From the NCBI GenBank assembly GCA_016713425.1, contig JADJPE010000005.1, positions 3,286,001 to 3,350,000 of the forward strand: a stretch of 64,000 nucleotides of DNA, in the 5' to 3' direction. Shown piece after piece: positions 47,719 through 56,906 of this stretch. Numbering within the stretch: position 1 is the stretch's first letter; the number at the start of each line of letters is the position of its first letter. The notes under the pieces are model-generated. The model saw only the letters and a list, made by a program, of their open reading frames with translations. It searched no databases and had not been told where the DNA came from. The translations under genes and the position numbers were made by a program. The stretch is from Deltaproteobacteria bacterium. GTDB taxonomy: Bacteria; Myxococcota; Kuafuiibacteriia; Kuafuiibacteriales; Kuafuiibacteriaceae.

Positions 47719-49185
47719 ATGACGGATTTCCTCGGGAACTTGCTCGGGAACTTGCTCGGGAACTTGCTCGGGAACTTGCGCCGGAAGGACGTTGCCGGCC
47801 ACGCGCTGGGCGCGGTAATGTCGGAAGTCGGTTTCGGGATGCGCCGCAAACACCAGCGCGGAGTCTCGGTGCTCGCAGGATGCTTCGTCCTGTCGATCGG
47901 CTTTCATCTTGTCGTCGCCTTGCCGCTTCGTGACGCCTTCGACCGCTGGATGACGGCTGCGGGCCCCGGCCAGGCGCCACCCATTGGGGTCGTGAGCCTG
48001 TCCACCGAGGACTGGGATCGAAATCTTCGCGCGGCTCGAGCTGTCCAGCGCCTGCAACAGTCAACGGCCGTGCGTCCTCGGCCTGCGTCTCCCACGCCTG
48101 CTCAGCCGCTGGCGGCGAATCCGCCACCGAAGCCCAAGCCTCCTGAGCCCAAACCGGAAGAGCGCCCCCAGGGGCAGATCGTCGAAGTGCCACCAACGCC
48201 AGACGACACCCCGAATCCGAGCGCGAAGTATCTATCGAAGCACAACACCCATGTTGATCGAGAGACCGTCGCACGCATCGAGAACCGTGACCCGTCCCGG
48301 CGCCGCGTCACCAATGAACTGAAGACGCGCGAGGTCCCCGGTGCACCCGAAGATGCGCCACGAACTCCGGGGCTCACCCTCGGCGGCGCTGCAGGCCGTC
48401 CCAGCCCCGGCGACGATGTGCGCCGCGACCCCGCCAAGAGCGAGAAGAGCCGTCTCGCATTCAAGATTCCATCCATCGAGCGGCGGGACACGTTGGACCT
48501 CAAGCTCATGGAGGGGCCTGGCCTTCTCCCCGGCGTGCCCAATCAGACGGGGACCGACGCTGTGAAAGGGAACGCCGATCGGCTGGAGCTGTCCTTGGGC
48601 GAAGACATCCACGGGACTCGAGCACCTTCGAGTCAGCGGAGCGAGGGCGACGAGGGCGCCGGAAATGGCGACGCGCGTGGCCAAGGCTCGGGCCAGATGT
48701 CCGTCCCGAGCCTCAATGGTTTGACGCCGACTCTCGGGACTGTGGCGAGGATCAGCGGCTCACCGTCGCGCGATCACGTGGAGGGGCTCCCTGAGGGCGA
48801 CGGCACCTTCTTGAACACCAAGGAGTTCAAGTACGCGACCTTCTTCTATCGCGTCCGCGACAGCGTGGCCAATCACTGGGAGGGGTTGGCTGCCCGCGAG
48901 TATCGACGCCGAGACCCAACCGGCAACATCTACGGGGTCAAGGATCGGGCGACGTTGCTCGAAATTCGACTCACCCCCGAGGGGCGTCTTGACGAGGTGC
49001 ACGTCGCGCGGACGAGCGGCGTCGATTTCTTGGATCAGGTCGCCATGCAGGCATTCCAGCTTGCCCAGCCGTTTCCCAATCCGCCGCCCGGGATCGCCGA
49101 CAACGATGGGCGCATTCGGTTCAACTTTCAGTTCGTCGTGACCATGGGCTCGCGGAGCCCGCTCAATCTCTTCAACTTTCGCTAG
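47719..49185 (+). CDS. TonB C-terminal-domain protein
   Basis: A protein of 488 residues if started at this ATG; starts at 47818 or 47839 (preceded by GGAAG) are equally credible and would remove the repeated LGNL segment. A single membrane span (VSVLAGCFVLSIGFHLVVAL) is followed by a long Pro-rich periplasmic linker (PPPKPKPPEPKPEERP) and a TonB-type C-terminus (TFFYRVRDSVANHWEGLAAR, LLEIRLTPEGRLDEVHVART, VDFLDQVAMQAFQLAQPFPN). Such proteins couple inner-membrane motors to the outer membrane; in Myxococcus, TonB-like GltG/GltJ do this for gliding. No exbB/exbD pair is beside it. It overlaps the gcvH stop on the other strand by 14 bases. Confidence 0.82.
   Translation: MTDFLGNLLGNLLGNLLGNLRRKDVAGHALGAVMSEVGFGMRRKHQRGVSVLAGCFVLSIGFHLVVALPLRDAFDRWMTAAGPGQAPPIGVVSLSTEDWDRNLRAARAVQRLQQSTAVRPRPASPTPAQPLAANPPPKPKPPEPKPEERPQGQIVEVPPTPDDTPNPSAKYLSKHNTHVDRETVARIENRDPSRRRVTNELKTREVPGAPEDAPRTPGLTLGGAAGRPSPGDDVRRDPAKSEKSRLAFKIPSIERRDTLDLKLMEGPGLLPGVPNQTGTDAVKGNADRLELSLGEDIHGTRAPSSQRSEGDEGAGNGDARGQGSGQMSVPSLNGLTPTLGTVARISGSPSRDHVEGLPEGDGTFLNTKEFKYATFFYRVRDSVANHWEGLAAREYRRRDPTGNIYGVKDRATLLEIRLTPEGRLDEVHVARTSGVDFLDQVAMQAFQLAQPFPNPPPGIADNDGRIRFNFQFVVTMGSRSPLNLFNFR
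47731..47778. repeat. 12-base tandem repeat CTCGGGAACTTG, four copies
   Basis: Four perfect units encoding LGNL near the possible N-terminus of the TonB-type gene. If translation starts at 47818 the repeat is part of the leader. Confidence 0.9.
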
Positions 49186-49567
49186 TCAAGAACGCTTCAT
49201 ACTCCGCCATGGACATCAGGTCGGCCGCGGCGTTGGCGACATCCGCCAGGCGCACGCGCACCATCCAGCCCGCCGAATACATGTCTTGGTTGAGCATCTC
49301 GGGTGATTCGAGGACGCCTTCGTTCCGCTCGATGACTTCACCACTGACGGGAGAGTAGAGATCGGAGACCGCCTTGACCGACTCGACGACGCCGAAGGTC
49401 TCTCCTTTGCTCACGCCATCGCCAACTTCTGGGAGCTCGCAGTACACGATGTCGCCGAGCGCGTCTTGTGCATGCCAAGTGATGCCCACGGTGGCGACAT
49501 CTCCGTCGATTTGACACCACTCGTGGTCCTTCGTGTACTTGAGGTCTTCGGGATATGTCTTTTCCAT
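49172..49567 (-). CDS. gcvH: glycine cleavage system H protein
   Basis: A 131-residue lipoyl carrier protein that shuttles the aminomethyl group between P, T and L proteins. ETFGVVESVKAVSDLYSPVS (56-75) contains the lipoylated lysine (K65), and LKYTKDHEWCQIDGDVATVG is the family start. AGGAG precedes the ATG at 49567; the longer frame to 49792 is Arg-rich and overlaps nothing meaningful. It is the last gene of the one-carbon group, 122 bases after the SDR gene. gcvP is not in the window. Confidence 0.95.
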   Translation of the reverse strand: MEKTYPEDLKYTKDHEWCQIDGDVATVGITWHAQDALGDIVYCELPEVGDGVSKGETFGVVESVKAVSDLYSPVSGEVIERNEGVLESPEMLNQDMYSAGWMVRVRLADVANAAADLMSMAEYEAFLTSES

Positions 49568-49689
49568 AGCTCTCCTGTGACGATGCCGACGTCCCTCGCG
49601 GCATAGCCGGGCCCCTTTGCCCTCGTCAAGCGTTCTCAATCTGGCCGCTCCGCGCGACCGATTGCGCCCGCGACGTTGACGTTCGGCGT

Positions 49690-50457
49690 TTACTGGGCTG
49701 GAAGCTTTTCCACCTCGATGCGGGCGCCGATGCGGTCGTAGAGCCAGTTCGGAAGAAGCGAGAGGAACCGCACGCCGAGCATCATGGGCCAAGGAAATGT
49801 GTAGACGGGACGCCCTCGTTCGACCGCGCGCAGGATCTTTGCCGCCGCCCTCTCTGCATCCATCAGGAAGGGCATGGGAAAGCGGTTCCGATCGGTCAGC
49901 GGTGTCCTCACGAAGCCGGGCTGGATGTCGGTCACCTTGATCCCGCTGCGGCGGAGATCGACCCGCAGCGACTCGAGGAAGGTGGATAGCCCGGCCTTCG
50001 ACGCCGAGTACGCGGCTGATCCCGGAAGTCCACGATATCCCGCGATGCTCGAGATGCCCACCAAGTGCCCACCACCATCTTCGATGAGGTAGGGGATGGC
50101 GGCGACGAGCGTCGTGCAGGCACCCAGCAAGTTGAGTTGGAGCGTGGGCAAGATGTCTTGCGGGGTCAGACGGCTCGAGTGTCGATTCGCGCCGATTCCT
50201 GCGTTGGCGATGACCAAGTCCATCCGGCCCAGTGCCGCGCGCGCGTCGCGAACGACATCCGCCGCTTCCGTCGGATCCGCGAGGTTGGCGACGAAGATGA
50301 CGGGATCTCCGCCGATTTCGGCGGCCGCGGCGTCGAGCTTGGCGCGCGTGCGCGCGCAGAGGGCGACGCGCGTGCCGCGCTGCGCGAGCGCCTTGGCGGT
50401 TGCGAGGCCGATGCCGGTCGAGCCGCCCGTGATGAGTGCGCCTTTGAAGGGCTTCAT
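49690..50457 (-). CDS. short-chain dehydrogenase/reductase
   Basis: A 255-residue classical SDR. TGGSTGIGLATAKALAQRG (11-29) is the dinucleotide loop, NAGIGANRHS follows, and the catalytic Ser-Tyr-Lys are in GISSIAGYRGLPGSAAYSASKAG (Y about 151, K about 155). A hydrophobic C-terminal stretch (PWPMMLGVRFLSLLPNWLYD) suggests membrane association. Its ATG shares a base with the gcvT stop (TGATG), so it is translationally coupled. The substrate is unknown; the link to the glycine cleavage genes may be positional only. Confidence 0.88.
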   Translation of the reverse strand: MKPFKGALITGGSTGIGLATAKALAQRGTRVALCARTRAKLDAAAAEIGGDPVIFVANLADPTEAADVVRDARAALGRMDLVIANAGIGANRHSSRLTPQDILPTLQLNLLGACTTLVAAIPYLIEDGGGHLVGISSIAGYRGLPGSAAYSASKAGLSTFLESLRVDLRRSGIKVTDIQPGFVRTPLTDRNRFPMPFLMDAERAAAKILRAVERGRPVYTFPWPMMLGVRFLSLLPNWLYDRIGARIEVEKLPAQ

Positions 50458-51590
50458 CAGGTACTCGGTGGGCGATAGAACGGCGTCGGCACGACTTCGG
50501 CGGGGATGTCCTTGTCGCGGATTCGGATCGCGAGCGACGTGCCGACCGCGGCGTAGGCGCTTGGCACGTACGCCATCGCGATCGCCTTGCCGACGCTCGG
50601 GCCCATCGTCCCGCTCGTCACTTCGCCGACCCGTGCGCCCTCGGCAAGCACTGGGTAGTGGGGGCGGGCGATGCCCCGGCCTTTGACTTCGAGCCCGACG
50701 AGCTTTCGACCCTCGCCCGCCGCGAGCTTGGCTTTCGCTTCGGTGAGTGCGGCCTTGCCGACGAAGTCGACCGACTTGTGGAGCTTGACGACCCAGCCGA
50801 GGCCTGCCTCAAATGCGTTCGTGGTCTCGGTGATGTCTTGCCCGTAGAGCGGATATCGCATCTCGAGGCGCAATGAATCACGGGCGGCGAGTCCGATTGG
50901 GCGTGCGCTTTGTGATGCACCCTTCTTCAAGAGCTCCGACCAGATGATCGGGCCGCTCGAAACGGGGCAATAGATCTCGAAGCCATCCTCGCCCGTGTAT
51001 CCGGTCCGCGCGATGATGCCGGTGGCAACGCCCGCAACGGGCATATTGGCGACGAAGTGATAGCGCTTGAGCGCCTTGAGTGTGGCGGCTGACTCGCCCA
51101 CTACGGCTGAGGTCAAGAGCGATTCCGCTTTTGGACCTTGGACTGCGATCTGGACGTAGTCGTCGCTGACATCGTTGATCTGGCAGTCTTCGGTCTTGAA
51201 GCTGGACATCCATGCGAAGTCCTTCGCGCGGTTGGCGGCGTTCACACAGACCAAGATCCGCTCTTCCGAGAAGCGGTGAATGACGACATCATCGATGATG
51301 CCGCCATCTTCTTGACACATGACGGCGTAGCAAGCCTGGCCGTTGATGAGGGCCGTGAGGTCTTGGGAAAAGATCCTGTTGGCGACCGCCAGCGCTTGCG
51401 TGCCGACGAACTCCACCTCGCCCATATGGGAGACGTCGAACAAGCCGACGTGCGTGCGCACGTTCTGATGTTCCTCGATGACGCCCGTGTATTGCACCGG
51501 CATGTGATAGCCCGCGAACGAGACCATCTTCGCCCCCGCTTCAACGTGGAGCGCATGAAGCGGTGTCTTCTTGAGGTTGGCTTCGGTCAT
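50457..51590 (-). CDS. gcvT: aminomethyltransferase (glycine cleavage T protein)
   Basis: A 377-residue T protein that moves the methylene group from the H protein to tetrahydrofolate, releasing ammonia. KKTPLHALHVEAGAKMVSFA is the family start, and VGLFDVSHMGEVEF, GQACYAVMCQEDGGIIDDVV and ARTGYTGEDGFEIY are hallmark motifs, with the catalytic Asp (D of SHMGEV region/GGIIDD) in place. The start at 51590 is 1 base after the folD stop; the longer frame to 51704 lies inside folD. It forms part of the tight minus-strand unit folD-gcvT-SDR. Confidence 0.95.
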   Translation of the reverse strand: MTEANLKKTPLHALHVEAGAKMVSFAGYHMPVQYTGVIEEHQNVRTHVGLFDVSHMGEVEFVGTQALAVANRIFSQDLTALINGQACYAVMCQEDGGIIDDVVIHRFSEERILVCVNAANRAKDFAWMSSFKTEDCQINDVSDDYVQIAVQGPKAESLLTSAVVGESAATLKALKRYHFVANMPVAGVATGIIARTGYTGEDGFEIYCPVSSGPIIWSELLKKGASQSARPIGLAARDSLRLEMRYPLYGQDITETTNAFEAGLGWVVKLHKSVDFVGKAALTEAKAKLAAGEGRKLVGLEVKGRGIARPHYPVLAEGARVGEVTSGTMGPSVGKAIAMAYVPSAYAAVGTSLAIRIRDKDIPAEVVPTPFYRPPST

Positions 51591-51591
51591 T

Positions 51592-52458
51592 TCAACGTCT
51601 CCTGTGGGCGGCCAGCAGTGTATTGCGAAGGAGGCTCGCGATCGTGAGAGGCCCGACGCCGCCGGGGACCGGCGTGATCGCGCGCGCCCGAGTCCGTGCG
51701 ACATCGAACTCTACGTCCCCGACCAATTTTCCGTCGTCGCCGCGGTTGGTTCCGACATCGATGACCACCGCACCCGGCTTGATCCAGTCCCCGTGCACGA
51801 AGCGGGACCGTCCGATCGCGGCCACGAGAATGTCTGCTTCCCCGACCAGTGCCGCGAGCTGTTTCGTTCGTGAATGGCAGAGCGTGACCGTCGCATTTCG
51901 GTTCGTAAGCAAGTCGGCGACCGGTTTTCCGACGAGACGTGAGCGACCGATAACCACCGCGCGCGCGCCTTCGAGGGGCGTCTCGACCGATGCGAGCAGC
52001 AAGATCACACCATGCGGTGTGCATGGAATGAGCCCGGTCTCGTTGCCGCGCGCGAGCTTGCCGGCGTTGAGAGGGTGGAGGCCGTCGACATCTTTGAGCG
52101 GATCGATACGCTCGATGATCTCGTTCACATCGTGCTGCTCGGGCAACGGGAGTTGCACGAGGATGCCATCGATGCTGGAGTCGGCGTTCAATCGGTCGAT
52201 GAGCGCGAGCAGCGCTTCGCGGCTCGTCTCGGCCGGAAGCGTATGCTGCGTTGTGCGAATGCCGACTTCGAGGGCCGCGCGCTCTTTGTTTCGGACGTAG
52301 ACCGCGCTCGCGGGATCGGCACTCGCGAGGACGACCGCGAGGTGTGGCGGTGCCCCGAAGTTGCGCTCGACCGCCTTGACGCTGACCTGAATGCTCTCGC
52401 GAAGTCGCTTCGCGATCGCTTTGCCGTCGATGACCAGGGCTCCGGATTCCGGCTCCAT
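51592..52458 (-). CDS. folD: bifunctional methylenetetrahydrofolate dehydrogenase/cyclohydrolase
   Basis: A 288-residue FolD that interconverts methylene-, methenyl- and formyl-tetrahydrofolate. The catalytic lysine is in YVRNKERAALEVGI, SSIDGILVQLPLPEQHD is the substrate loop, and VVIGRSRLVGKPVADLL with the following NATVTLCHS binds NADP. PVPGGVGPLTIASLL is the C-terminal signature. The start at 52458 is chosen because the upstream frame (to 52782) is antisense-like Arg/Ser sequence inside ggt. Next to gcvT it supplies or uses the methylene-THF made by glycine cleavage. Confidence 0.96.
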   Translation of the reverse strand: MEPESGALVIDGKAIAKRLRESIQVSVKAVERNFGAPPHLAVVLASADPASAVYVRNKERAALEVGIRTTQHTLPAETSREALLALIDRLNADSSIDGILVQLPLPEQHDVNEIIERIDPLKDVDGLHPLNAGKLARGNETGLIPCTPHGVILLLASVETPLEGARAVVIGRSRLVGKPVADLLTNRNATVTLCHSRTKQLAALVGEADILVAAIGRSRFVHGDWIKPGAVVIDVGTNRGDDGKLVGDVEFDVARTRARAITPVPGGVGPLTIASLLRNTLLAAHRRR

Positions 52459-52552
52459 GGGCCCGTCATGGCGCGCTGAACGCGCGCCGTCAACAGGATC
52501 GTCGGTGCAGATTTCGTCGAGGTGCCGATCGTCCGTGCCGTAGCTCGGTGCG

Positions 52553-54505
52553 TTACTCGGCTTCGCCGCCGCCACCGCCGCGTGGATCCGCGGCGCCGAT
52601 GCGGGTCCCATCGGTGAGCACCTGGATGGCAGTCGCATTGCCCCACGGGCGGGAGACCTCGAAGATATGTCCCCGCGCCTCGAGCGTCGCCCGCAGTTCA
52701 TCGGACAGCGCGTCTTCCTCGATGCGCACGCGGTCCGGAAGCCACTGCATGTGCATTCGCGGGCGCGCGATGGCATGGGCAAGGTCGAGCTTCAGGTCGA
52801 CGACACCATGAATGATCTGCAGGACGGTCGTGATGATGGTTGGGCCCCCGGGTGCGCCCAAAGCCAACCGGACGCGACCATCTTTGAGGAGAAGCGTAGG
52901 TGTCATCGACGACAAGGGAACCTTGCCGGGCTGGATCTCGTTCGCTTTGGCGCCGACCAGCCCGAAGGCATTCGGCGCGCCGGGCGCGGCGCTGAAGTCA
53001 TCCATCTCGTTGTTCAGCAGCACCCCGGTCTCAGGGGCGACGACGCTTGCGCCGAATACCGTGTTGATCGTTTGCGTCAAAGTGACCACGTTCCCACGTC
53101 GGTCGATGGCGACCAGGTGGGTCGTATCGGACGATTCCTTGGGCCGCTCGGTTCGCCGCATCGTTGGACCCTTGAGGCCCTTCGGTTCTCCGGAAACGAT
53201 CTGGCTCGACGGGGACGCGCGGTCCATGTCGATGGTTGCGAGACGTGTCTTCAGATACGCGGGATCGAGCAAGCCGTCGACCGGTACATCGACGAACGCG
53301 GGGTCGCCGAAGAACACTGCGCGATCGGCAAAGGCTCGGCGCATGATCTCGATCCAAAGATGAGCGTCGTTGGCTTGCTTCAGGAGCGCAGGGCTCGCCT
53401 CGCCGACCTTTGACGGCGGCCTGACGATGGTGGGGGAGGCCGCTTTCACACCCAAGTGCGCCTGATCCTCGTTCATCTCGTACAGCCCGAGCATTTGCAG
53501 GAGCAGCGTGCCCCCTGAAGAAGGAGGCGGCATCGTTTGGACGGTATAGCCCCGGTATTCGCCTACGAGCGGCTCGCCAAACCGAGGCTCAAAGCGCTTG
53601 AGGTCTTCGATCGTCAACAGTCCGCCCTGAGCTTTGCTTGCCGCGACCATCGCGCGCCCGACGGCGCCGGTCGTAAAGAGATCGGGCCCGAGCTGACCGA
53701 GCGCGCGGAGCGTTCGCGCGAGATCCGGCTGACGAAAACGCTCGCCGACCGGATAAGGCTCGCCCTCCTTCAAGAAGACACGCTTCGCCTCGGCGTCGGC
53801 GCGCAGGTCCTTGAGGCGCGCGTGCATGGCGACAAAAAGCTGTGGGCTGACCGGGAACCCCTTGTCCGCCAGCTCGACGGCTGGCCGAACAACATCCCGC
53901 AAACGTTTGGTGCCGAATCGGCGGAGCGCTTTCGCGAGTCCGGGCACCATGCCGGGGACGGCTACGGCTTTGTATCCGCGCGTGCTCAGCTTGGGATCGG
54001 CCTGGCCATTGACGACGAAAGTGTCTGGGCGTGCCTTGCGGGGGGCGACTTCGCGAAAGTCCACGACCGTGGTGACGGCGCGTTGGGCATCGTAATAGAG
54101 AAGAAAACCGCCTCCACCGACCCCGGAGGAGAACGGTTCGACGACCGACAGCGCAAAAGCTGTGGCCACCGCGGCATCCATCGCGTTGCCGCCTGCCTCG
54201 AGCATTTGAAGCCCCGCTTTCGAGGCGGCGGGATGTGCACTGACGACCATGCCCGCTCGCCCCCGCACAACGGGGGCGGGGGGCAGGAGCGCGCGCGCAT
54301 CGAGGCGACGATGGGTCGCGTCGATTCCAGACCGAACCGATGATCGGGTCTCGGCGTGAGGCGGTGCCCGTGGCTCTCGGCCGACCGGCGAGCTTTGCCC
54401 TGCGCGCTCGGGTGGTGGATGCTGAGCCCATGCACTTGAGGCCGCGAACCCAGCATCAGCGCACAGCCCTGCGGTCACCATCAACAACCATGCGGTCACC
54501 CTCAT
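52553..54505 (-). CDS. ggt: gamma-glutamyltransferase
   Basis: A 650-residue periplasmic enzyme that hydrolyses or transfers the gamma-glutamyl group of glutathione. RVTAWLLMVTAGLCADAGFA is a signal peptide. The precursor self-cleaves before the nucleophilic Thr in DTTHLVAIDRRGN, giving large and small subunits; the oxyanion glycines are in GVGGGGFLLYYD and the small subunit has NNEMDDF and PGKVPLSSMTPTLL. A start at 54505 gives a proper signal peptide; the longer frame to 54625 adds AWGIAS repeats encoded by an 18-base repeat. It heads the one-carbon group, 94 bases before folD. Confidence 0.93.
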   Translation of the reverse strand: MRVTAWLLMVTAGLCADAGFAASSAWAQHPPPERAGQSSPVGREPRAPPHAETRSSVRSGIDATHRRLDARALLPPAPVVRGRAGMVVSAHPAASKAGLQMLEAGGNAMDAAVATAFALSVVEPFSSGVGGGGFLLYYDAQRAVTTVVDFREVAPRKARPDTFVVNGQADPKLSTRGYKAVAVPGMVPGLAKALRRFGTKRLRDVVRPAVELADKGFPVSPQLFVAMHARLKDLRADAEAKRVFLKEGEPYPVGERFRQPDLARTLRALGQLGPDLFTTGAVGRAMVAASKAQGGLLTIEDLKRFEPRFGEPLVGEYRGYTVQTMPPPSSGGTLLLQMLGLYEMNEDQAHLGVKAASPTIVRPPSKVGEASPALLKQANDAHLWIEIMRRAFADRAVFFGDPAFVDVPVDGLLDPAYLKTRLATIDMDRASPSSQIVSGEPKGLKGPTMRRTERPKESSDTTHLVAIDRRGNVVTLTQTINTVFGASVVAPETGVLLNNEMDDFSAAPGAPNAFGLVGAKANEIQPGKVPLSSMTPTLLLKDGRVRLALGAPGGPTIITTVLQIIHGVVDLKLDLAHAIARPRMHMQWLPDRVRIEEDALSDELRATLEARGHIFEVSRPWGNATAIQVLTDGTRIGAADPRGGGGGEAE

Positions 54506-54530
54506 CTGGAGGGCGACGCTCCGTGCGCTG

Positions 54531-54566
54531 GCGATCCCCCATGCGCTCGCGATCCCCCATGCGCTC
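54531..54566. repeat. 18-base tandem repeat upstream of ggt
   Basis: Two copies plus a partial copy of GCGATCCCCCATGCGCTC just before the preferred ggt start. They lie in the gap shared with the divergent RNase D gene. Confidence 0.8.
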
Positions 54567-54717
54567 GCGATTTCGGGGCGGGTGAATGGGCGGGCGGCGG
54601 ATTTGGGCGATCGACCGTTTGGCATTCTTTGATGCTCGATAGCCTGGCGGCCGGACCGAGGCCAGCCCTATCCAACTTCTTCTTACGCGCTTCGACCGAG
54701 CCGGGTATGAACACGGG

Positions 54718-55941
54718 ATGCGAATGCAGGGGATGGCGAACGGAGATGGGGCAGGGCCCGAACGGCCGTTTTCGGTCATGGATACGGGCGATACGCGCAT
54801 GGCGTCGGTCGTCGCGAGTCTCGCCCGGGAACCGAGGCTTGCTTTGGATACCGAGTCGAATTCCTTTCACAGTTACCACGAGAAGATCTGTCTGATTCAA
54901 GTCTCGACCCCCACCCAGGACTACGTGCTCGATCCGCTTCGGGCCGGCTTGCCAGACACGCTTCGGAGCCTGCTTTCGTCAGAAGATCGCCTCTTGGTGC
55001 TCCATGGGGCCGACTTCGATGTGCGCTCCTTCAAGCGGACGTTTCACTTGAAGCTCGGGCTCCTCTTCGACACCCACGTTGCGGCCTCGTTGCTTGGCCG
55101 GTCGGATCTGGGGCTCAAGGCCCTCGTACACGCTGAGCTAGGCCAGGAGATCTCGAAGGACGAACAGCGATCGGATTGGAGTCGGCGTCCATTGTCGGAA
55201 CGCCAGCTCGAGTATGCGCGCCAGGACACTCGCTTTCTCTTGGCGCTCGCCGAGCGTCTCGAAGAGCAGCTCGTGTCGCTCGGACGACTCGATTGGCTGA
55301 AGGAGGAGTGCGAGAGACTCCGAGAGGTACAGCCTTCTGAACGGGTGTTCGATCCCGAAGCCTACATGCGCATCAAGGGTGCGCGAACGCTCGGTGCGCG
55401 TGGGCGTCGCGTGTTGAGGGCAGCCTATCTCTGGCGCGAGCAGGTCGCCGACGCGAGCGACGTTGCGCCGTTTCGCGTGTTGCGCAACGACCAGATGATT
55501 CGGCTCGGAGTTGCGGCGGACCGCGATGCGCTCATGAGCTCGCTCGAGCTAACCGCCAGCAAATGGCTGCCGAGAGAACTGGATCGCCGCGGTCTGGTCG
55601 ATGCGCTCGAGGCCACAGCGCCCCCAATGCCGCCGGCACAAAGGACGCCGCAAGACGCCACCGGGCGCGAGACGTGGGAGGCGGGGAGCAGGGGACCCGG
55701 AAAGCCGTCTGGCCGGCTGGACGAGGCGACGCGGTTGCGCTTCGAACGGCTTGCGGCGGTTCGCAATGCCGCTGCGGCCCGCCTCGGCCTCGATCCGGGC
55801 TTCTTTCTCTCCAACAGTTTCTTGCGAAGGGTCGCCCTCGCGCCGCCCGCCTCCCTCGAAGACCTTGCTCGCATGGAGGGTATAACCCGCTGGAGGTGCG
55901 ATGTGGTGGGTGAAGAGCTTCTCGCCTCGGTGCACTTATGA
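54718..55941 (+). CDS. rnd: ribonuclease D
   Basis: A 407-residue 3'-5' exoribonuclease for tRNA 3' processing. The DEDDy catalytic set is visible: ALDTESNSFHSYHEKICLI (first D and E), LVLHGADFDVRSFKR (second D) and QLEYARQDTRFLLAL (Tyr and last D). An HRDC domain covers about 210-300 (GARTLGARGRRVLRAAYLWR), and a second helical domain ends the protein. The start may also be ATG 54733. It is divergent from ggt. Confidence 0.93.
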   Translation: MRMQGMANGDGAGPERPFSVMDTGDTRMASVVASLAREPRLALDTESNSFHSYHEKICLIQVSTPTQDYVLDPLRAGLPDTLRSLLSSEDRLLVLHGADFDVRSFKRTFHLKLGLLFDTHVAASLLGRSDLGLKALVHAELGQEISKDEQRSDWSRRPLSERQLEYARQDTRFLLALAERLEEQLVSLGRLDWLKEECERLREVQPSERVFDPEAYMRIKGARTLGARGRRVLRAAYLWREQVADASDVAPFRVLRNDQMIRLGVAADRDALMSSLELTASKWLPRELDRRGLVDALEATAPPMPPAQRTPQDATGRETWEAGSRGPGKPSGRLDEATRLRFERLAAVRNAAAARLGLDPGFFLSNSFLRRVALAPPASLEDLARMEGITRWRCDVVGEELLASVHL

Positions 55942-56091
55942 ATGGTCTCGAACGGTGCTAGGTTTCGGCGCGCCGAAGGTCCGTGGTCCTCGAGCATGGT
56001 GGTTGGCAGGCGGGGGAGATTGACCCCATCTCGAATCGCTGGCACTTGGGGGACCCGGTGGGGGATGCAAAGCGTGAGGAACTCCAAGAAC

Positions 56092-56829
56092 ATGAACAAG
56101 TCTTCCAAAATACTTGGGGCGGCACTGGTCGCGCTCTGTCTTGGGGCACCGGGCCTCGTGCGGGCGGAGCCCAACGCAGCGCGTGATGAGCAAGTGGGCG
56201 ACGGCGACGCGAGCCAAGGTGGCGCCCCTTCGACTACGTCCCCCGCGGTCGGAGGCGAAACGGTCGAAGATAGTGAAAGCGCGCTCAAGCTGCGAGATCT
56301 CGAGGAGAAGGTCAGCGATCTGAAGGAGCGCGTTTTTCGCAGCAAGGCGCGACTCATCCTTCTCAAAGAAACCGTGATGAACGGTGTCATCTCGGGCGCT
56401 CGCGCGCGCATCGTGCATCGCAACGAGATGGGCTCCGCGTTCGTTTTGCGCCAGGTCAACTACTCGCTCGACGGTGCGCCACTCCTGAGCAAACAGGATG
56501 AGGGCGACGATCTCGACGGGCAGGAGGAGATTGAGTTGTTCAACGGGAGCATCGTCCCCGGGAACCACAACCTCGCGGTCTACCTGGTTTATCAGGGGAA
56601 CGGCTACGGGATCTTCAGTTATCTCCGAGGCTACACGTTCAAGATCCGATCGAGCTACGCGTTCACGGCCGAGGAGGGCAAGACGACGACCTTGAAAGCC
56701 GTCGCGTATGAGAAGGGTGGCATCACGGCTGACCTCAAGGACCGTCCGGCGATCCGTTATGACGTCGAAGTCAAGCAAGAGGCTCGGGTCGCGGCCGAGC
56801 CATCGCCGGTCGGGGCCACCCAAGAGTGA
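56092..56829 (+). CDS. exported coiled-coil protein ahead of TPR operon
   Basis: A 245-residue exported protein. The signal KSSKILGAALVALCLGAPGL is followed by an acidic linker, a coiled coil at about 60-95 (ALKLRDLEEKVSDLKERVFR), and a beta-rich domain (VLRQVNYSLDGAPLLSK, IELFNGSIVPGNHNLAVYLV, YTFKIRSSYAFTAEEGKTTT). The start at 56092 gives a clean signal peptide; ATG 56065 is also possible with better spacing from GGGGG. It lies 77 bases before the first large TPR gene. Similar proteins precede the TPR genes of gliding clusters in Myxococcus, but I could not assign it to a named Glt protein. Confidence 0.7.
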   Translation: MNKSSKILGAALVALCLGAPGLVRAEPNAARDEQVGDGDASQGGAPSTTSPAVGGETVEDSESALKLRDLEEKVSDLKERVFRSKARLILLKETVMNGVISGARARIVHRNEMGSAFVLRQVNYSLDGAPLLSKQDEGDDLDGQEEIELFNGSIVPGNHNLAVYLVYQGNGYGIFSYLRGYTFKIRSSYAFTAEEGKTTTLKAVAYEKGGITADLKDRPAIRYDVEVKQEARVAAEPSPVGATQE

Positions 56830-56906
56830 TCCACACGAGTGATCCACAGGTCCTGGGATCCAACGCTCCCAGGGATCGAGAAAGTCGCGGACCGAGGTTC
56901 TAGAAG